Assembly: GCF_006542335.1 (NCBI RefSeq)
Contig: NZ_CP032485.1
Span: forward strand, 2,339,001-2,403,000
Length of the DNA stretch: 64,000 bases
From: Neokomagataea tanensis
Lineage (GTDB): Bacteria > Pseudomonadota > Alphaproteobacteria > Acetobacterales > Acetobacteraceae
Direction of reading: 5' to 3'
The notes beneath the pieces are model-generated. The model worked only from the letters and a program-made list of their open reading frames with translations, did no database searches and was not told the origin of the DNA. The position numbers and the translations under genes are program-made. Shown piece after piece: positions 42,177 to 50,962 of the stretch. Positions within the stretch are counted from its first letter, which is position 1, and every line of letters starts with the position of its first letter.

Positions 42177-43181
42177 CCCGATACGCGGCCTATGATTAGG
42201 GACGACTAAGATGCAGTCATCATAAGGCGTATAAATCAAATCTCGTCCGTCACGCGCAATAAGTGTCCCCGCCCGCGATATGCATGAGTGTCCTCTCCAG
42301 CATTGGGTGAAGGCAAACTCTGCGCTACGCGCAACAACATTATCCGTGACAGAAACACACTGCACCGCTTGAGACGCAACGTGATGATTTAGATGCAGTG
42401 CTTCTGCATGCTCTAAAAAAGCCTGAACAGTGTGGTTCATCACCGTCAAAGTCTCTTGGTGCCAATGCTGTCCAGCCTCAAGCAAACACCCACGACCAGC
42501 ACCAACTGTTGCAGCAAAACGATCGTAATCAATCAGGCGCGCACCGCTTTGATGCCCAAGATCCGTCACAACGCAGGAAGGCACATCTTTAATCGTCGCT
42601 AAATTACGCGCGAAATCTGCCGAACGTTTCGCATAAGGCGCGATAAAAAAGGGGTCTGAACTCCATAAAGTTGAGTGCAGATCGAGCAACAAATCAGCAC
42701 GGCGGATAAACGGCTCTATTTCCCGCGCTCGCGATAGTTCGAGACTGCTTTCGTTGCCCCGCAGCCTCTGCATTGACCAGACACGGTTCATGTCCTCTTC
42801 GAGATAGCGCGCGGCAAGGGGGTTTTGACTTTGGAAGAAACCAAATGCTTTGAGATTGGCTAAAATCAGAGTTAGCCGCCCAGCTGCTGGTGCTGACTGG
42901 GTTACTCTCAAACGCTCTAATGCATGACCACCTGCAAATTCGTTGCCATGCATCAAAGCAATTATCACACATTCGGGGCCTGAGCGCCCAGTATCATGGG
43001 TGATAACGCCCGGTATGCCTGTGTTTGTATTACGCCATGCGTCTAGGTTTGGTAGGGGAAGGTTGATTGGAGGCAAACTGACAGGGCTGTGCCGAACGAA
43101 CAGTGTCTCACTAAGTTCGGACTTGCGGATGCGAATTGGATAATGCCTCTGACCAGCCTTACAACTCATGCCCCTTTGCAC
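42138..43181 (-). CDS. Succinylglutamate desuccinylase/aspartoacylase family protein
   Basis: A 347-residue zinc deacylase: the zinc ligands lie in ALMHGNEFAGG (His-x2-Glu) and LDLHSTLW (His), with DMNRVWS between them. Family members remove acyl groups from amino acids. Because it follows an ArgE-like deacetylase with a 23-base overlap (11 if the internal ATG at 43169 is the start), a role in acyl-amino-acid breakdown is likely, but the substrate cannot be read from sequence. Confidence 0.87.
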   Translation of the reverse strand: MQRGMSCKAGQRHYPIRIRKSELSETLFVRHSPVSLPPINLPLPNLDAWRNTNTGIPGVITHDTGRSGPECVIIALMHGNEFAGGHALERLRVTQSAPAAGRLTLILANLKAFGFFQSQNPLAARYLEEDMNRVWSMQRLRGNESSLELSRAREIEPFIRRADLLLDLHSTLWSSDPFFIAPYAKRSADFARNLATIKDVPSCVVTDLGHQSGARLIDYDRFAATVGAGRGCLLEAGQHWHQETLTVMNHTVQAFLEHAEALHLNHHVASQAVQCVSVTDNVVARSAEFAFTQCWRGHSCISRAGTLIARDGRDLIYTPYDDCILVVPNHRPRIGQLAVRLGRRTAS

Positions 43182-44346
43182 CTCGTTTAACGAAATCGCG
43201 TATCATGCGATCACAACGCGCTAACTGATCACGCGTTACAAATTCATCTGGTTTATGCGCCTGTGCTATGTCTCCTGGGCCACAGACGATACTTGCCATT
43301 CCTGCACGTTGGTAAATTCCGCCTTCTGTGCCGTAGGACACATGCCCAGCGGAATTACGTCCCGTGATTTGCTGAGTGAGCAATGTCAACGAATGGTCAA
43401 CGGGTAGGGCTAATGGCGGCAGATTGCATAGGGCCTCGAAGCGGATACCACCTTGTGCACTCTGCGTTTTAAGAGACTGTTCCAAGGGAGCTAGCTTGGC
43501 CTTCAAGCTTTCAAACATTGCTTGGCCTTCATCACCCGGCACGTTACGCCACTCTACGTCAAAAAACGCATATTCAGGGATGATATTTAAGATAGATCCA
43601 CCTGATGCGACCCCCACTTGCATCGTCGTATAAGGCGGCTCAAACCCCGCAACACGCTGCCCTTCCAGCGCCAAGCGTTCTGCTTCGTCTGCGCAAAGAG
43701 CAATTGCACGTCCCATCGCGTGCAAAGCGTTGCTCCCGGCTTCCGGGTTGGACGAATGGCCCGGCGTACCATGAAAATGAATTCTGACTGCAAAGCGCCC
43801 TTTATGCGCAACGATTGGCGCCAAAAGACTAGGCTCACCAACAATACAGCGTTCGGGAAGCAGTCCGTCCGCTGCGAGGTCGGACATGATCTGGCGTGCA
43901 CCATCGCAGGTAATTTCTTCGTCGCACGTAAAAAGCAGATGCACCGGTTCATCATTGGTGAGCTCTTTAATATCCGGCACCGCTGCAAGCATGCAGGCTA
44001 CGAAGCCTTTCATGTCTGCCGCTCCGCGCCCGTAGAGCCTGCCATTTTCTTCCCTGAGCGCAAATGGGTCAGATGACCAATCCTGCCCGTCTACCGGTAC
44101 ACAGTCTACATGGCCTGAAAAAGCTAAACCGCCAGATCGGACTGGGCCAATAACCGCATGCAGATTCCATTTCTCGGCCCCTCCGTCGGGGCCAGGGTAA
44201 CGCTTAAACGTTACACCATGAGCAGAGAGATATGCCTCAATCCATGAGATGATATCCGTGTTGCTTTTAGCGCTCGTCGTATCGAATGAGACGAGGGCTG
44301 CCAGAATCGCCTCTGCTTCGGCGGGAACATTATGCGGATCAATCAT
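43159..44346 (-). CDS. argE: Acetylornithine deacetylase (ArgE/M20 family)
   Basis: A 395-residue M20 zinc hydrolase. Metal ligands: SGHVDCVPVDG, YGRGAADMKGF, TCDEEITCDG, CIVGEPS; the dimerisation lobe has HFHGTPGHSSNPE. ArgE releases ornithine from N-acetylornithine in arginine synthesis. Length and motif spacing match ArgE better than DapE, but other N-acyl substrates are possible given the AstE-like neighbour. Confidence 0.88.
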   Translation of the reverse strand: MIDPHNVPAEAEAILAALVSFDTTSAKSNTDIISWIEAYLSAHGVTFKRYPGPDGGAEKWNLHAVIGPVRSGGLAFSGHVDCVPVDGQDWSSDPFALREENGRLYGRGAADMKGFVACMLAAVPDIKELTNDEPVHLLFTCDEEITCDGARQIMSDLAADGLLPERCIVGEPSLLAPIVAHKGRFAVRIHFHGTPGHSSNPEAGSNALHAMGRAIALCADEAERLALEGQRVAGFEPPYTTMQVGVASGGSILNIIPEYAFFDVEWRNVPGDEGQAMFESLKAKLAPLEQSLKTQSAQGGIRFEALCNLPPLALPVDHSLTLLTQQITGRNSAGHVSYGTEGGIYQRAGMASIVCGPGDIAQAHKPDEFVTRDQLARCDRMIRDFVKRGAKGHEL

Positions 44347-44393
44347 GGCTTCATTCTCAGCACATTTAGATTAATCCGCATACCCAACGTTCC

Positions 44394-45569
44394 TTATCGG
44401 TCTGGCGCGTCTTCCGTCACAATCCGTACGCGCTGTCCTGTTTCTTTCTCAACGTCTCTCAGCAAATGCCGCTCTTGTGGGTCAAGCAGCGTCAGAGCAA
44501 TACCGCGCTTGCCTGCTCGTGCTGTACGACCAATACGGTGAATATAGGCTGGTACGCTAGTCGGCATATCAGCGTTAATCACGCACTCCACGTCAGGGAT
44601 ATCAATACCACGTGCGGCGATATCCGTCGTTACCAAAACCTGCACTTGCCCTTCACGAAAGCGCGTCAGAGCACGAGCGCGTGCTCCCTGCGTGCGGTCG
44701 CCGTGCAAGGTTTCAACGGACAGACCGCTACGGGCCAGAGACCGGCCAAGTGTTTCTGCACCCTGCTTCGTTTGCACGAACACCATGGTACGCCCCGTAA
44801 AATGCCCCAAAAGCTTTTTCGTAACAGCAACCTTGTCGTCTTTCGTCACGAACAACGCACGCTGCCGAATGCGTTGCGGCGTTGCGTCTTCCGTCTCGAC
44901 TTCAATTCTTACAGGGTCCTGCGTAACGCGCTTTGCCAATGCCATAACGGGCTCGGGCAATGTAGCAGAGCAGAAAACCGTTTGAGGCTGAATGTCTGGA
45001 AAATGTGTGCTGAGCGCCGTCATGGACTCGGTAAATTCGTCGTCTAACAAGCGGTCAGCTTCATCAAGCACGAGGTAGCCGATCTGGTCGATCACCAGGT
45101 CACCTTGCACCACAAGATCCAGCAAACGTCCATGTGTCGCCACGATAATATCAACGCCATCTTCCAACCCGCGTAATTGCTGCTCACGGGGAGTGCCCCC
45201 ACAAATGACGCGAGTTTTGATGGGTAAACGCCGCCCTAATTGGCGGCAAACAGCGGCAGCCTGTGCTGCAAGCTCACGAGTTGGCTCCAATATCAGAGCC
45301 CATGGACCCTGCGTTTCGAGCCCTTGTTCTTTCCGGCGCGCCAAGGCCTCAAGCATTGGGAGCACGAATGCAGCTGTCTTGCCACTTCCAGTCTGCGAAG
45401 CAATGAGGACGTCTTTTCCCCTCAGTAACGGAGGAATAGCTCGCGTTTGAATAAGACTTGGTTTTTTAAGCCCTGCAGATTCAACCGCAGCGAGCAGGGC
45501 CTCATTTAAGCCGAGCGCCTCGAAAGAAACAGATGGAGTGGGTACATTAGAGATTGTCATGGCGTGCAT
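44394..45569 (-). CDS. DEAD-box RNA helicase (RhlE/DbpA-like, minimal core)
   Basis: A 391-residue ATP-dependent RNA helicase. All core motifs are visible: Q motif (SFEALGL ... SLIQTRAIPPLL), I (ASQTGSGKTAAF), Ia (PTRELAAQ), II (DEAD), III (SAT), IV-V (VFVQTKQGAE, TDIAARGIDIPD) and VI (HRIGRTARAGKRG). It stops soon after motif VI and lacks the basic or RNA-binding tail of most bacterial DEAD-box proteins. The start is ATG 45569 or 45560. Confidence 0.93.
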   Translation of the reverse strand: MHAMTISNVPTPSVSFEALGLNEALLAAVESAGLKKPSLIQTRAIPPLLRGKDVLIASQTGSGKTAAFVLPMLEALARRKEQGLETQGPWALILEPTRELAAQAAAVCRQLGRRLPIKTRVICGGTPREQQLRGLEDGVDIIVATHGRLLDLVVQGDLVIDQIGYLVLDEADRLLDDEFTESMTALSTHFPDIQPQTVFCSATLPEPVMALAKRVTQDPVRIEVETEDATPQRIRQRALFVTKDDKVAVTKKLLGHFTGRTMVFVQTKQGAETLGRSLARSGLSVETLHGDRTQGARARALTRFREGQVQVLVTTDIAARGIDIPDVECVINADMPTSVPAYIHRIGRTARAGKRGIALTLLDPQERHLLRDVEKETGQRVRIVTEDAPDR

Positions 45570-45639
45570 CTTGCCAAATTACATCCCTTCGAGGCAATTC
45601 GACACTGACTATGATTGAAAGAAAATTCTTGGAGCGTAC

Positions 45640-46572
45640 ATGTTAGCCACCATTATCGCGGAAGATTTCGCTGGAATGCGTACGCAAGGGGTTGGTTTGG
45701 CGGAAACAGCCGGGTGGCAATGGCAGTTTAGCCCGGTTAAAGCACGCCCTCTATGGTCCAAGTGCTCATCACGTTTTTGGCCGAGGCCTCTGAATTGCAT
45801 TGAACCCATCCACATTGCCCCCGAAAGTCGAGTGATTATCGGCGTTGGTGGAACCGGCGGCATTGTCGGGCGAACGCTGGCTCAAAAATATAAATTACCT
45901 ATCGTTCAAATCCAAAACCCTCGACGCAAATTTAATGCTTTCGATGTGATTATTGCCAACCCCCATGATGGCATTGAGGGTGAAAATGTTTTGATCTCGC
46001 GCAATGCGCTTCACCCTGCCACACCCCAAAAATTGGCGCATGCCCGAGAGAGATGGTACAAATTCCTTAAACCGGATGAGCGTCCCTTACTGGCTGTCTT
46101 GATCGGCGGTGCTAACGGGCGTTTCTTATTAGGCGCTCGTGAAGCCGCGCAGTTAGCGGATGATATTATTGCTTACACCCACCAGCACGCCATGCAGACT
46201 GTTCTCACACCATCTCGCAGGACCAGCCCTGAGGCCCTTTCTGTTCTGCGTGAACGCCTTACACCTCACAACATACGCATTGAGACAGGTGAGGGAGACA
46301 AGAACCCTTATATGGGAATGCTAGCCTGTGCTGATATGATTGCTGTCACTACAGACAGCGTATCCATGATATCAGAAGCCGTGGCTACACCCGCGCCGGT
46401 CCTCATTTTGCCGCTCCCAGGTCGTTCAAACCGTATTGGTCAATTTATACGAGCACTTGAAAAAGACGACCGTATCCGCCCATTTGCACTTGAACACACG
46501 TCATGGGCGGTTCACCCGCTTGACGACACACCGGACATTGCGAAAGAAATGTGCCGGCGTTTGAAGCTCTGA
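45640..46572 (+). CDS. ELM1/GtrOC1-like putative glycosyltransferase (DUF1022)
   Basis: A 310-residue protein of the mitochondrial-fission ELM1 family, which has a GT-B-like fold in bacteria and plants. Motifs: VIIGVGGTGGIVG, IVQIQNPRRKFNAFDVIIANPHDG (here QNPRRKFNAFD), LAVLIGGANGRF, TPSRRTSPEAL and VTTDSVSMISEAVATPAPV. Bacterial members are suspected to act on cell-envelope sugars, without firm proof. It overlaps the upstream part of the next open frame, so the pair is probably one unit. Confidence 0.85.
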   Translation: MLATIIAEDFAGMRTQGVGLAETAGWQWQFSPVKARPLWSKCSSRFWPRPLNCIEPIHIAPESRVIIGVGGTGGIVGRTLAQKYKLPIVQIQNPRRKFNAFDVIIANPHDGIEGENVLISRNALHPATPQKLAHARERWYKFLKPDERPLLAVLIGGANGRFLLGAREAAQLADDIIAYTHQHAMQTVLTPSRRTSPEALSVLRERLTPHNIRIETGEGDKNPYMGMLACADMIAVTTDSVSMISEAVATPAPVLILPLPGRSNRIGQFIRALEKDDRIRPFALEHTSWAVHPLDDTPDIAKEMCRRLKL

Positions 46573-46586
46573 AAGGCCCATCCTTC

Positions 46587-48461
46587 ATGCTCGATATCCG
46601 TACATTTGGCCCCAATGGCGGTAACGTTCTTTATAAAGCCTTGGCTCACCCTGTTGCAGCCGAGGCACTGAGCGCGATGGAGAAACGCCTTTCAGGGTCA
46701 AAAATCGTTATCTATGACCCTGATGACGCTGTGCGCACATTTATCGCACTTTACCCGGGTTTGAAGCCCCACACCGTTTTGACGCATGATACTGAGCGGG
46801 TCGGTAAAGATGATGGCTATGGCGGCTGTTACCGTGCCCTCTTGGACCTGCCCAGTATCGACGCCGATATTGTGCTAGCTCTCTCATTTGACGATGCCAA
46901 AATTCGGGGACGTCTTGCCAAGCTGCTTGGCAGCAAAACGTTGGAGACACTTGCTCCGGCTCGCTTACCAGACACAATGGTTGTACGGGGGCGGCCATAT
47001 CTCGACAAACTCAATTTTGCGACCAATTTTGCATTTTTCCGCGATGACGATGCTTTTTCTACGCGGATCGTAACCGCGAATTATTGGTCCAACTACCAAA
47101 GCCAAAATTTGCGTTACTGGATGCGGCTTTTCGACCAGTCAGGCGCTGTCATCGCCGAATGGGAAATGCCCGTAGAGCGCGCTAACGCAGGCATCGTTAT
47201 CGATAGTTCTGACGTTAGGGAGCGCTTCAAACTGCCGCCCTTTACCGGACAGCTTTTCATCCATGTTCTTGGCGCGCGTGGACATGACGTCGTAAAATAT
47301 GCTCTGGACATATTCGGCAAAGCAGGCAACCCGAGCCTTTCGGTAACGCATGATGCGAATGCTTGGCCGTCTGTCCGTTTTGCTACTCTTCCCGCTCCGG
47401 CACCAGATGAGACCATTACCGTTTGGGTGCAAAACAGCCACGGCACGACCATTCCAGCGGGCGAAATTACCTTTAATACTATGGGTAAAGAGGACCATCG
47501 CGCCGTCGACCGTGCTATAGGGCCCTTTGAAACGGTAGCCGTCGACATCGGTAGCCTTTTTCCTGACGTTCAATGGCCATCTCAGCTGGAGATGCGGCCG
47601 AAACGACATCTGGTACGTCCGCGCTATGAAATACGGGAAGGGGGACGGACACGCATTGCACATCTCAATGTTGAAAGAGATAATATAAAGCCTGATCCGG
47701 CTATCCGCGCTTTATCTCCTTCTTTAGGACGTGGCTTTTTACTCCCGTTTCCAATTTTAGACCCAAAACGCTACACCAGCTTCGTACAGCCCACCCCGAT
47801 GTCCGAAGAACTCCAATCTCAACCGGTACGTCTGGACATCTTCGATGAAAAGGGGACGCTTGTTGGCTCGCATTTTCTAGGGAACTTGCCGCGAGACCAT
47901 AAGACATCCATTGCCCTGCATGAACTCACGGACAAGCCCGGTCACGCCGACCTCGTCTATGACTTCCGCGACGGCGGTGACGGCGATGGTTGGCTGCATG
48001 CGCTGATGCGTTACCGCGATACCACATCACAGCACTCGGCCGAGACTAGTTTTGGTGCTCACATCTTTAACACTTTGATGACTTGGCGCTCTGAGCCACA
48101 ATCATACGCCGGCCCCCCACCGGGCCTGACCACTCGCCTGTTTCTGAAGCTGGGCCACGATGCTTTCAAGAGCTTCTGTTGTCTTATCCACCCCGCCTCA
48201 GTTGAAGGTACGGACGCGTCACAAACAACGCTGCTGTTGCACAGTGCGGACGGTACGCTCCTCGCTGAAACTACGCTCCACATTGAGCCTTCAGGCTCAT
48301 ACATGGTGAGACCGCACTTGCTATTTGATGGTGCCCACCTCGATAAGGCCGGTGTTGGTGGATACGTTCTTATCCGCGATTTAACATGCCGTTTGTTTGG
48401 CTATCATGGGCTCGAAAATCCAGACGGAGGTTTTTCTTTGGACCACATGTTTGGATTTTAA
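46587..48461 (+). CDS. Large unrecognised protein paired with the ELM1-family gene
   Basis: A 624-residue protein I cannot assign. There is no signal peptide or membrane segment. Residues 1-110 (MLDIRTFGPNGGNVLYKAL; VIYDPDDAVRTF; THDTERVGKDDGYGG) look like an alpha/beta domain. The rest is beta-rich with repeated short segments (NYWSNYQSQNLRYWMRLFD; TISGxx-like strands; RFATLPAPAPDETITVWVQN), possibly several immunoglobulin- or jelly-roll-like modules. ATG 46587 lies 14 bases after the ELM1 stop; an earlier ATG at 46551 overlaps it. A function linked to surface glycans is a guess from the neighbours (ELM1, acyltransferase). Confidence 0.7.
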   Translation: MLDIRTFGPNGGNVLYKALAHPVAAEALSAMEKRLSGSKIVIYDPDDAVRTFIALYPGLKPHTVLTHDTERVGKDDGYGGCYRALLDLPSIDADIVLALSFDDAKIRGRLAKLLGSKTLETLAPARLPDTMVVRGRPYLDKLNFATNFAFFRDDDAFSTRIVTANYWSNYQSQNLRYWMRLFDQSGAVIAEWEMPVERANAGIVIDSSDVRERFKLPPFTGQLFIHVLGARGHDVVKYALDIFGKAGNPSLSVTHDANAWPSVRFATLPAPAPDETITVWVQNSHGTTIPAGEITFNTMGKEDHRAVDRAIGPFETVAVDIGSLFPDVQWPSQLEMRPKRHLVRPRYEIREGGRTRIAHLNVERDNIKPDPAIRALSPSLGRGFLLPFPILDPKRYTSFVQPTPMSEELQSQPVRLDIFDEKGTLVGSHFLGNLPRDHKTSIALHELTDKPGHADLVYDFRDGGDGDGWLHALMRYRDTTSQHSAETSFGAHIFNTLMTWRSEPQSYAGPPPGLTTRLFLKLGHDAFKSFCCLIHPASVEGTDASQTTLLLHSADGTLLAETTLHIEPSGSYMVRPHLLFDGAHLDKAGVGGYVLIRDLTCRLFGYHGLENPDGGFSLDHMFGF

Positions 48462-48466
48462 ACCAC

Positions 48467-49540
48467 TCACCTTGGCAACTGGCTGAATAGTCGGTTGTCA
48501 AGGCGGCGCATGCTCCAGAAGACTGCTTCCCCCAATGCCCATGCACACGTTACGATCACTGGATAAAGCACCCAACTATAAGCTTCAGTCCCACGCCAGA
48601 CCGCCAATACACTGAGCACGATGAACATGTGAAAGAGGTAAATTTCGTAGGAGAGTTGCCCTATCCTTCGAAGAAAATAAGTACTTTTCGACGGACGGCC
48701 GCCTCTGAGAGCACAAAACACCACGATTAAAGCTGTGCCCAAGACGAAACAAACAACCAAACAACGGCCAAATCTGTCCCACAGGAAGCGGCCGAAAAAT
48801 AAATCGGGCACCATCAAGAACAAGGCTATGATGGGGAAAAATACAACTATTTTTGTCTGATATTTTAAATGCGGGGCGAGCAAGGAACACACCACACCAA
48901 GTGCAATGCAGCCCATCCCTGCGTATGTATTTTGGTCTTGCCAAATGTCGTTTTGGAAATTGTGAGCAATTGCGGCTAAGCCTACAAAAGCAACGCCTAT
49001 AAGCAAAGGCCAAAACACATACTTCCCAGCACGACATATAAACGGAAAAACGAGGTAAAAAAGCTCTTCAATGGAAAGAGACCATAGGACCGTCCAACTC
49101 GCGACGCTCCATCCATGCCGTGCCTGCCAGACGTTAAAATACAGACCCAAAGCCGCCAAGCAGGCTCCTGTTGCTGTCTGGCCTGCTTTATCAAAGCGGT
49201 AATCGCCAATATTCAAAGCATTTAGTAGAAGTAAGATTATTATTAAAAGCAAAAGGGGAGGTATAATTCTACGCGCGCGACTGACCAGAAAAGTAATCGG
49301 TTTTACAGCGTCGAGAGAGCCGTATCTATCACGCATCCTACTCGAAATCAAAAAACCGGATAGTACGAAGAAAACATATACGGCTTCCGTACCGTTATAG
49401 TTCAAGCCAGTTAAAAACCAACGGGGTAGTATGTTGGTGAGGTTACTGTGTGTGAGCGGTATACGAATACCGATGTGATTGCTAAGAACAGCCAGAATGG
49501 CCGCCCCTCGCATGCAATCAAGCCTTGCATTACGCTCCAC
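48467..49540 (-). CDS. Acyltransferase 3 family membrane protein (OafA-like)
   Basis: A 357-residue multi-pass protein with the acyltransferase-3 marks: RLDCMRGAAILAVLSNH (catalytic His), VYVFFVLSGFLISSRMRDR, SRARRIIPP and SWTVLWSLSIEELFYLVFP. Such enzymes O-acylate surface polysaccharides or other periplasmic sugars. Start is GTG at 49540; family members begin this close to the RLD-LRG motif. It converges with the unrecognised 624-residue protein, only five bases apart, with no visible terminator. Confidence 0.9.
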   Translation of the reverse strand: MERNARLDCMRGAAILAVLSNHIGIRIPLTHSNLTNILPRWFLTGLNYNGTEAVYVFFVLSGFLISSRMRDRYGSLDAVKPITFLVSRARRIIPPLLLLIIILLLLNALNIGDYRFDKAGQTATGACLAALGLYFNVWQARHGWSVASWTVLWSLSIEELFYLVFPFICRAGKYVFWPLLIGVAFVGLAAIAHNFQNDIWQDQNTYAGMGCIALGVVCSLLAPHLKYQTKIVVFFPIIALFLMVPDLFFGRFLWDRFGRCLVVCFVLGTALIVVFCALRGGRPSKSTYFLRRIGQLSYEIYLFHMFIVLSVLAVWRGTEAYSWVLYPVIVTCAWALGEAVFWSMRRLDNRLFSQLPR

Positions 49541-49667
49541 TTTATCCCTCGATACATCATGTTATTTCGAATATCTTCAGGAACTTAGTGACCATAATAA
49601 GGCTGTAGCAGGGCAAAAAAGCCACTTGTCACACATAGGACACACTGATAGAACGCCTCCTATGAAT

Positions 49668-49742
49668 GGGCGCATAGCTCAGCGGTAGAGCACTGCCTTC
49701 ACACGGCAGGGGTCACAGGTTCAATCCCTGTTGCGCCCACCA
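49668..49742 (+). tRNA. tRNA-Val (anticodon CAC), CCA encoded
   Basis: Acceptor GGGCGCA pairs with TGCGCCC; D stem GCTC/GAGC; anticodon stem CTGCC/GGCAG around loop TTCACAC, giving anticodon CAC (49700-49702); T arm ACAGG-TTCAATC-CCTGT. The discriminator A and CCA end are encoded (49739-49742). It reads GUG valine codons. It separates the dense core region from an AT-rich accessory stretch and could be an integration site, but no repeated tRNA end was seen further right. Confidence 0.97.
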
Positions 49743-49863
49743 TTCTAAGCAAGAAATTTTTAGAATTAGTACGCCTTTAAGAATTATATTTTCTGGGGCC
49801 CTAAGCGGGAAGATTGACGCTTATTCCCTATTTTGAAATAAAGAGTTACATTTCGGAGAATTT

Positions 49864-50232
49864 ATGGTGAAGAAATATTCATTATTTTTCTTATTTTGTG
49901 CGCTTCTTTATTCAAAGAATGCTTATTCTGAAACAGATTCGAGTGTTCAATATGGAACATTCGGTACGGGTGTTATGCTTTGCGAGGAATGGATCGAAAA
50001 TAGCGATAAACAAACGGACATCATAACCAAAGCTTGGGTAGCTGGAGCATTTACAGGGTATGAGAATGCCTGTCGTCTGATGAAGGGGAACTGCGCATAT
50101 GGAAAGATAACCAGTATGAAGCAGTTATACTTGAGAGCAAAGGCATACTGCCGGATGCACCCAGATAAAAGGGTAGGTGATTCCGCACTCAATGCGTGGA
50201 TACAAATAGTTCGCGATCCAAATTCTTTTTAA
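49864..50232 (+). CDS. Small secreted Cys-containing protein, possibly Rap1a-like
   Basis: A 122-residue protein with a signal peptide (MVKKYSLFFLFCALLYS, cleavage near AYS-ETD) and four Cys in the mature part (40, 70, 77, 96). The pattern LCEEWIEN, AWVAGAFTGY and YCRMHPDKRVGDSA weakly recalls the Rap1a/Tai fold, also seen in the purine operon gene at 33348. Codon use is AT-rich compared with the core genes, suggesting recent gain. GGAG lies eight bases before the ATG. Confidence 0.65.
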   Translation: MVKKYSLFFLFCALLYSKNAYSETDSSVQYGTFGTGVMLCEEWIENSDKQTDIITKAWVAGAFTGYENACRLMKGNCAYGKITSMKQLYLRAKAYCRMHPDKRVGDSALNAWIQIVRDPNSF

Positions 50233-50368
50233 GTTTATATTTTTAATAATTAATTATAATATTATTATTTGACAATATATTGCACATTAATATTTTTGCA
50301 AAACTGTTTGCATATTAAATTAAAATGGAGCACAGTCTCGGCTGACGGGTGATTTTGCTTAGGAATGC

Positions 50369-50392
50369 AAGCGCATGTGGCGCTTTTATTTT
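50369..50392 (+). terminator. Terminator-like hairpin in the cold-shock gene leader
   Basis: AAGCGC (50369-50374) and GCGCTT (50380-50385) with loop ATGTG, followed by TTATTTTCC. It may end transcription of the preceding small gene, or act as a conditional element in the long cspA-type leader. It is 68 bases before the next start codon. Confidence 0.6.
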
Positions 50393-50459
50393 CCTGTATT
50401 TGTTATGTTACACACAAAAGTCTTGTGCGTGTCCGTCATATGATTGAAGGAGCCTTGTT

Positions 50460-50666
50460 ATGACAACAGGCACCGTGAAATGGTACAATTCTACCAAGGG
50501 TTATGGCTTTATTCAGCCAGACACCTCGGGCGATGATGTTTTCGTACATGCAACCGCTCTTGAGGCTGCCCGCATTACAGGACTCAGCGAAGGCCAACAA
50601 GTGCACTACGAAACCGAGATCGGTCGTAACGGCAAAACCTCCGCTATAAACCTTCGAGCAGCGTAA
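50460..50666 (+). CDS. Cold-shock domain protein (CspA family)
   Basis: A 68-residue OB-fold RNA chaperone with both RNA-binding motifs: KGYGFIQPD (RNP1) and DVFVHATAL (RNP2). Members melt mRNA structure during cold or stationary phase. GAAGGAG precedes the ATG. The leader is long and AT-rich with TTGACA at 50269-50274, a TATTTT 16 bases later, and a terminator-like hairpin, so post-transcriptional control is plausible. A terminator follows. Confidence 0.95.
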   Translation: MTTGTVKWYNSTKGYGFIQPDTSGDDVFVHATALEAARITGLSEGQQVHYETEIGRNGKTSAINLRAA

Positions 50667-50695
50667 TTTCTGCTTAAAGTGTTTGTATATAGAAG

Positions 50696-50718
50696 GCCGC
50701 TCTTCGGGGCGACTTTTT
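50696..50718 (+). terminator. Intrinsic terminator after the cold-shock gene
   Basis: GCCGCTC and GGGCGAC form a stem with one mismatch and a G-T pair around a TTCG tetraloop, followed by TTTTT. Confidence 0.7.
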
Positions 50719-50743
50719 CGTATGAAAACCGCCATAGACAGAG

Positions 50744-50758
50744 CTTACGGCTCGTAAG
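50744..50758. repeat. Short palindrome CTTACG-GCT-CGTAAG
   Basis: A perfect six-base hairpin with a three-base loop. Its core ACGGCTCGT also occurs inverted about 65 bases on (near 50816-50824, ACGAGCCGT). The 296-base spacer between the cold-shock and Sel1 genes holds no gene that I can support. Confidence 0.45.
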
Positions 50759-50962
50759 TAACGCACGCTTTCAGCCTTGCCGTGATCCCCCTAGTCGTCA
50801 GGCCTGTTCACGTAACGAGCCGTCAGTAAGCGTCTTACAAGCTTGTTGTTGAGGCTTATCTCTCGAATAAAGTTATAAGGTCCAACAGATCACTTCATAA
50901 GGGAGGCGGCGCCACTTATAAAACATTGAAAATAAAATATTTTTTGGAAAACCTCAATAAGG

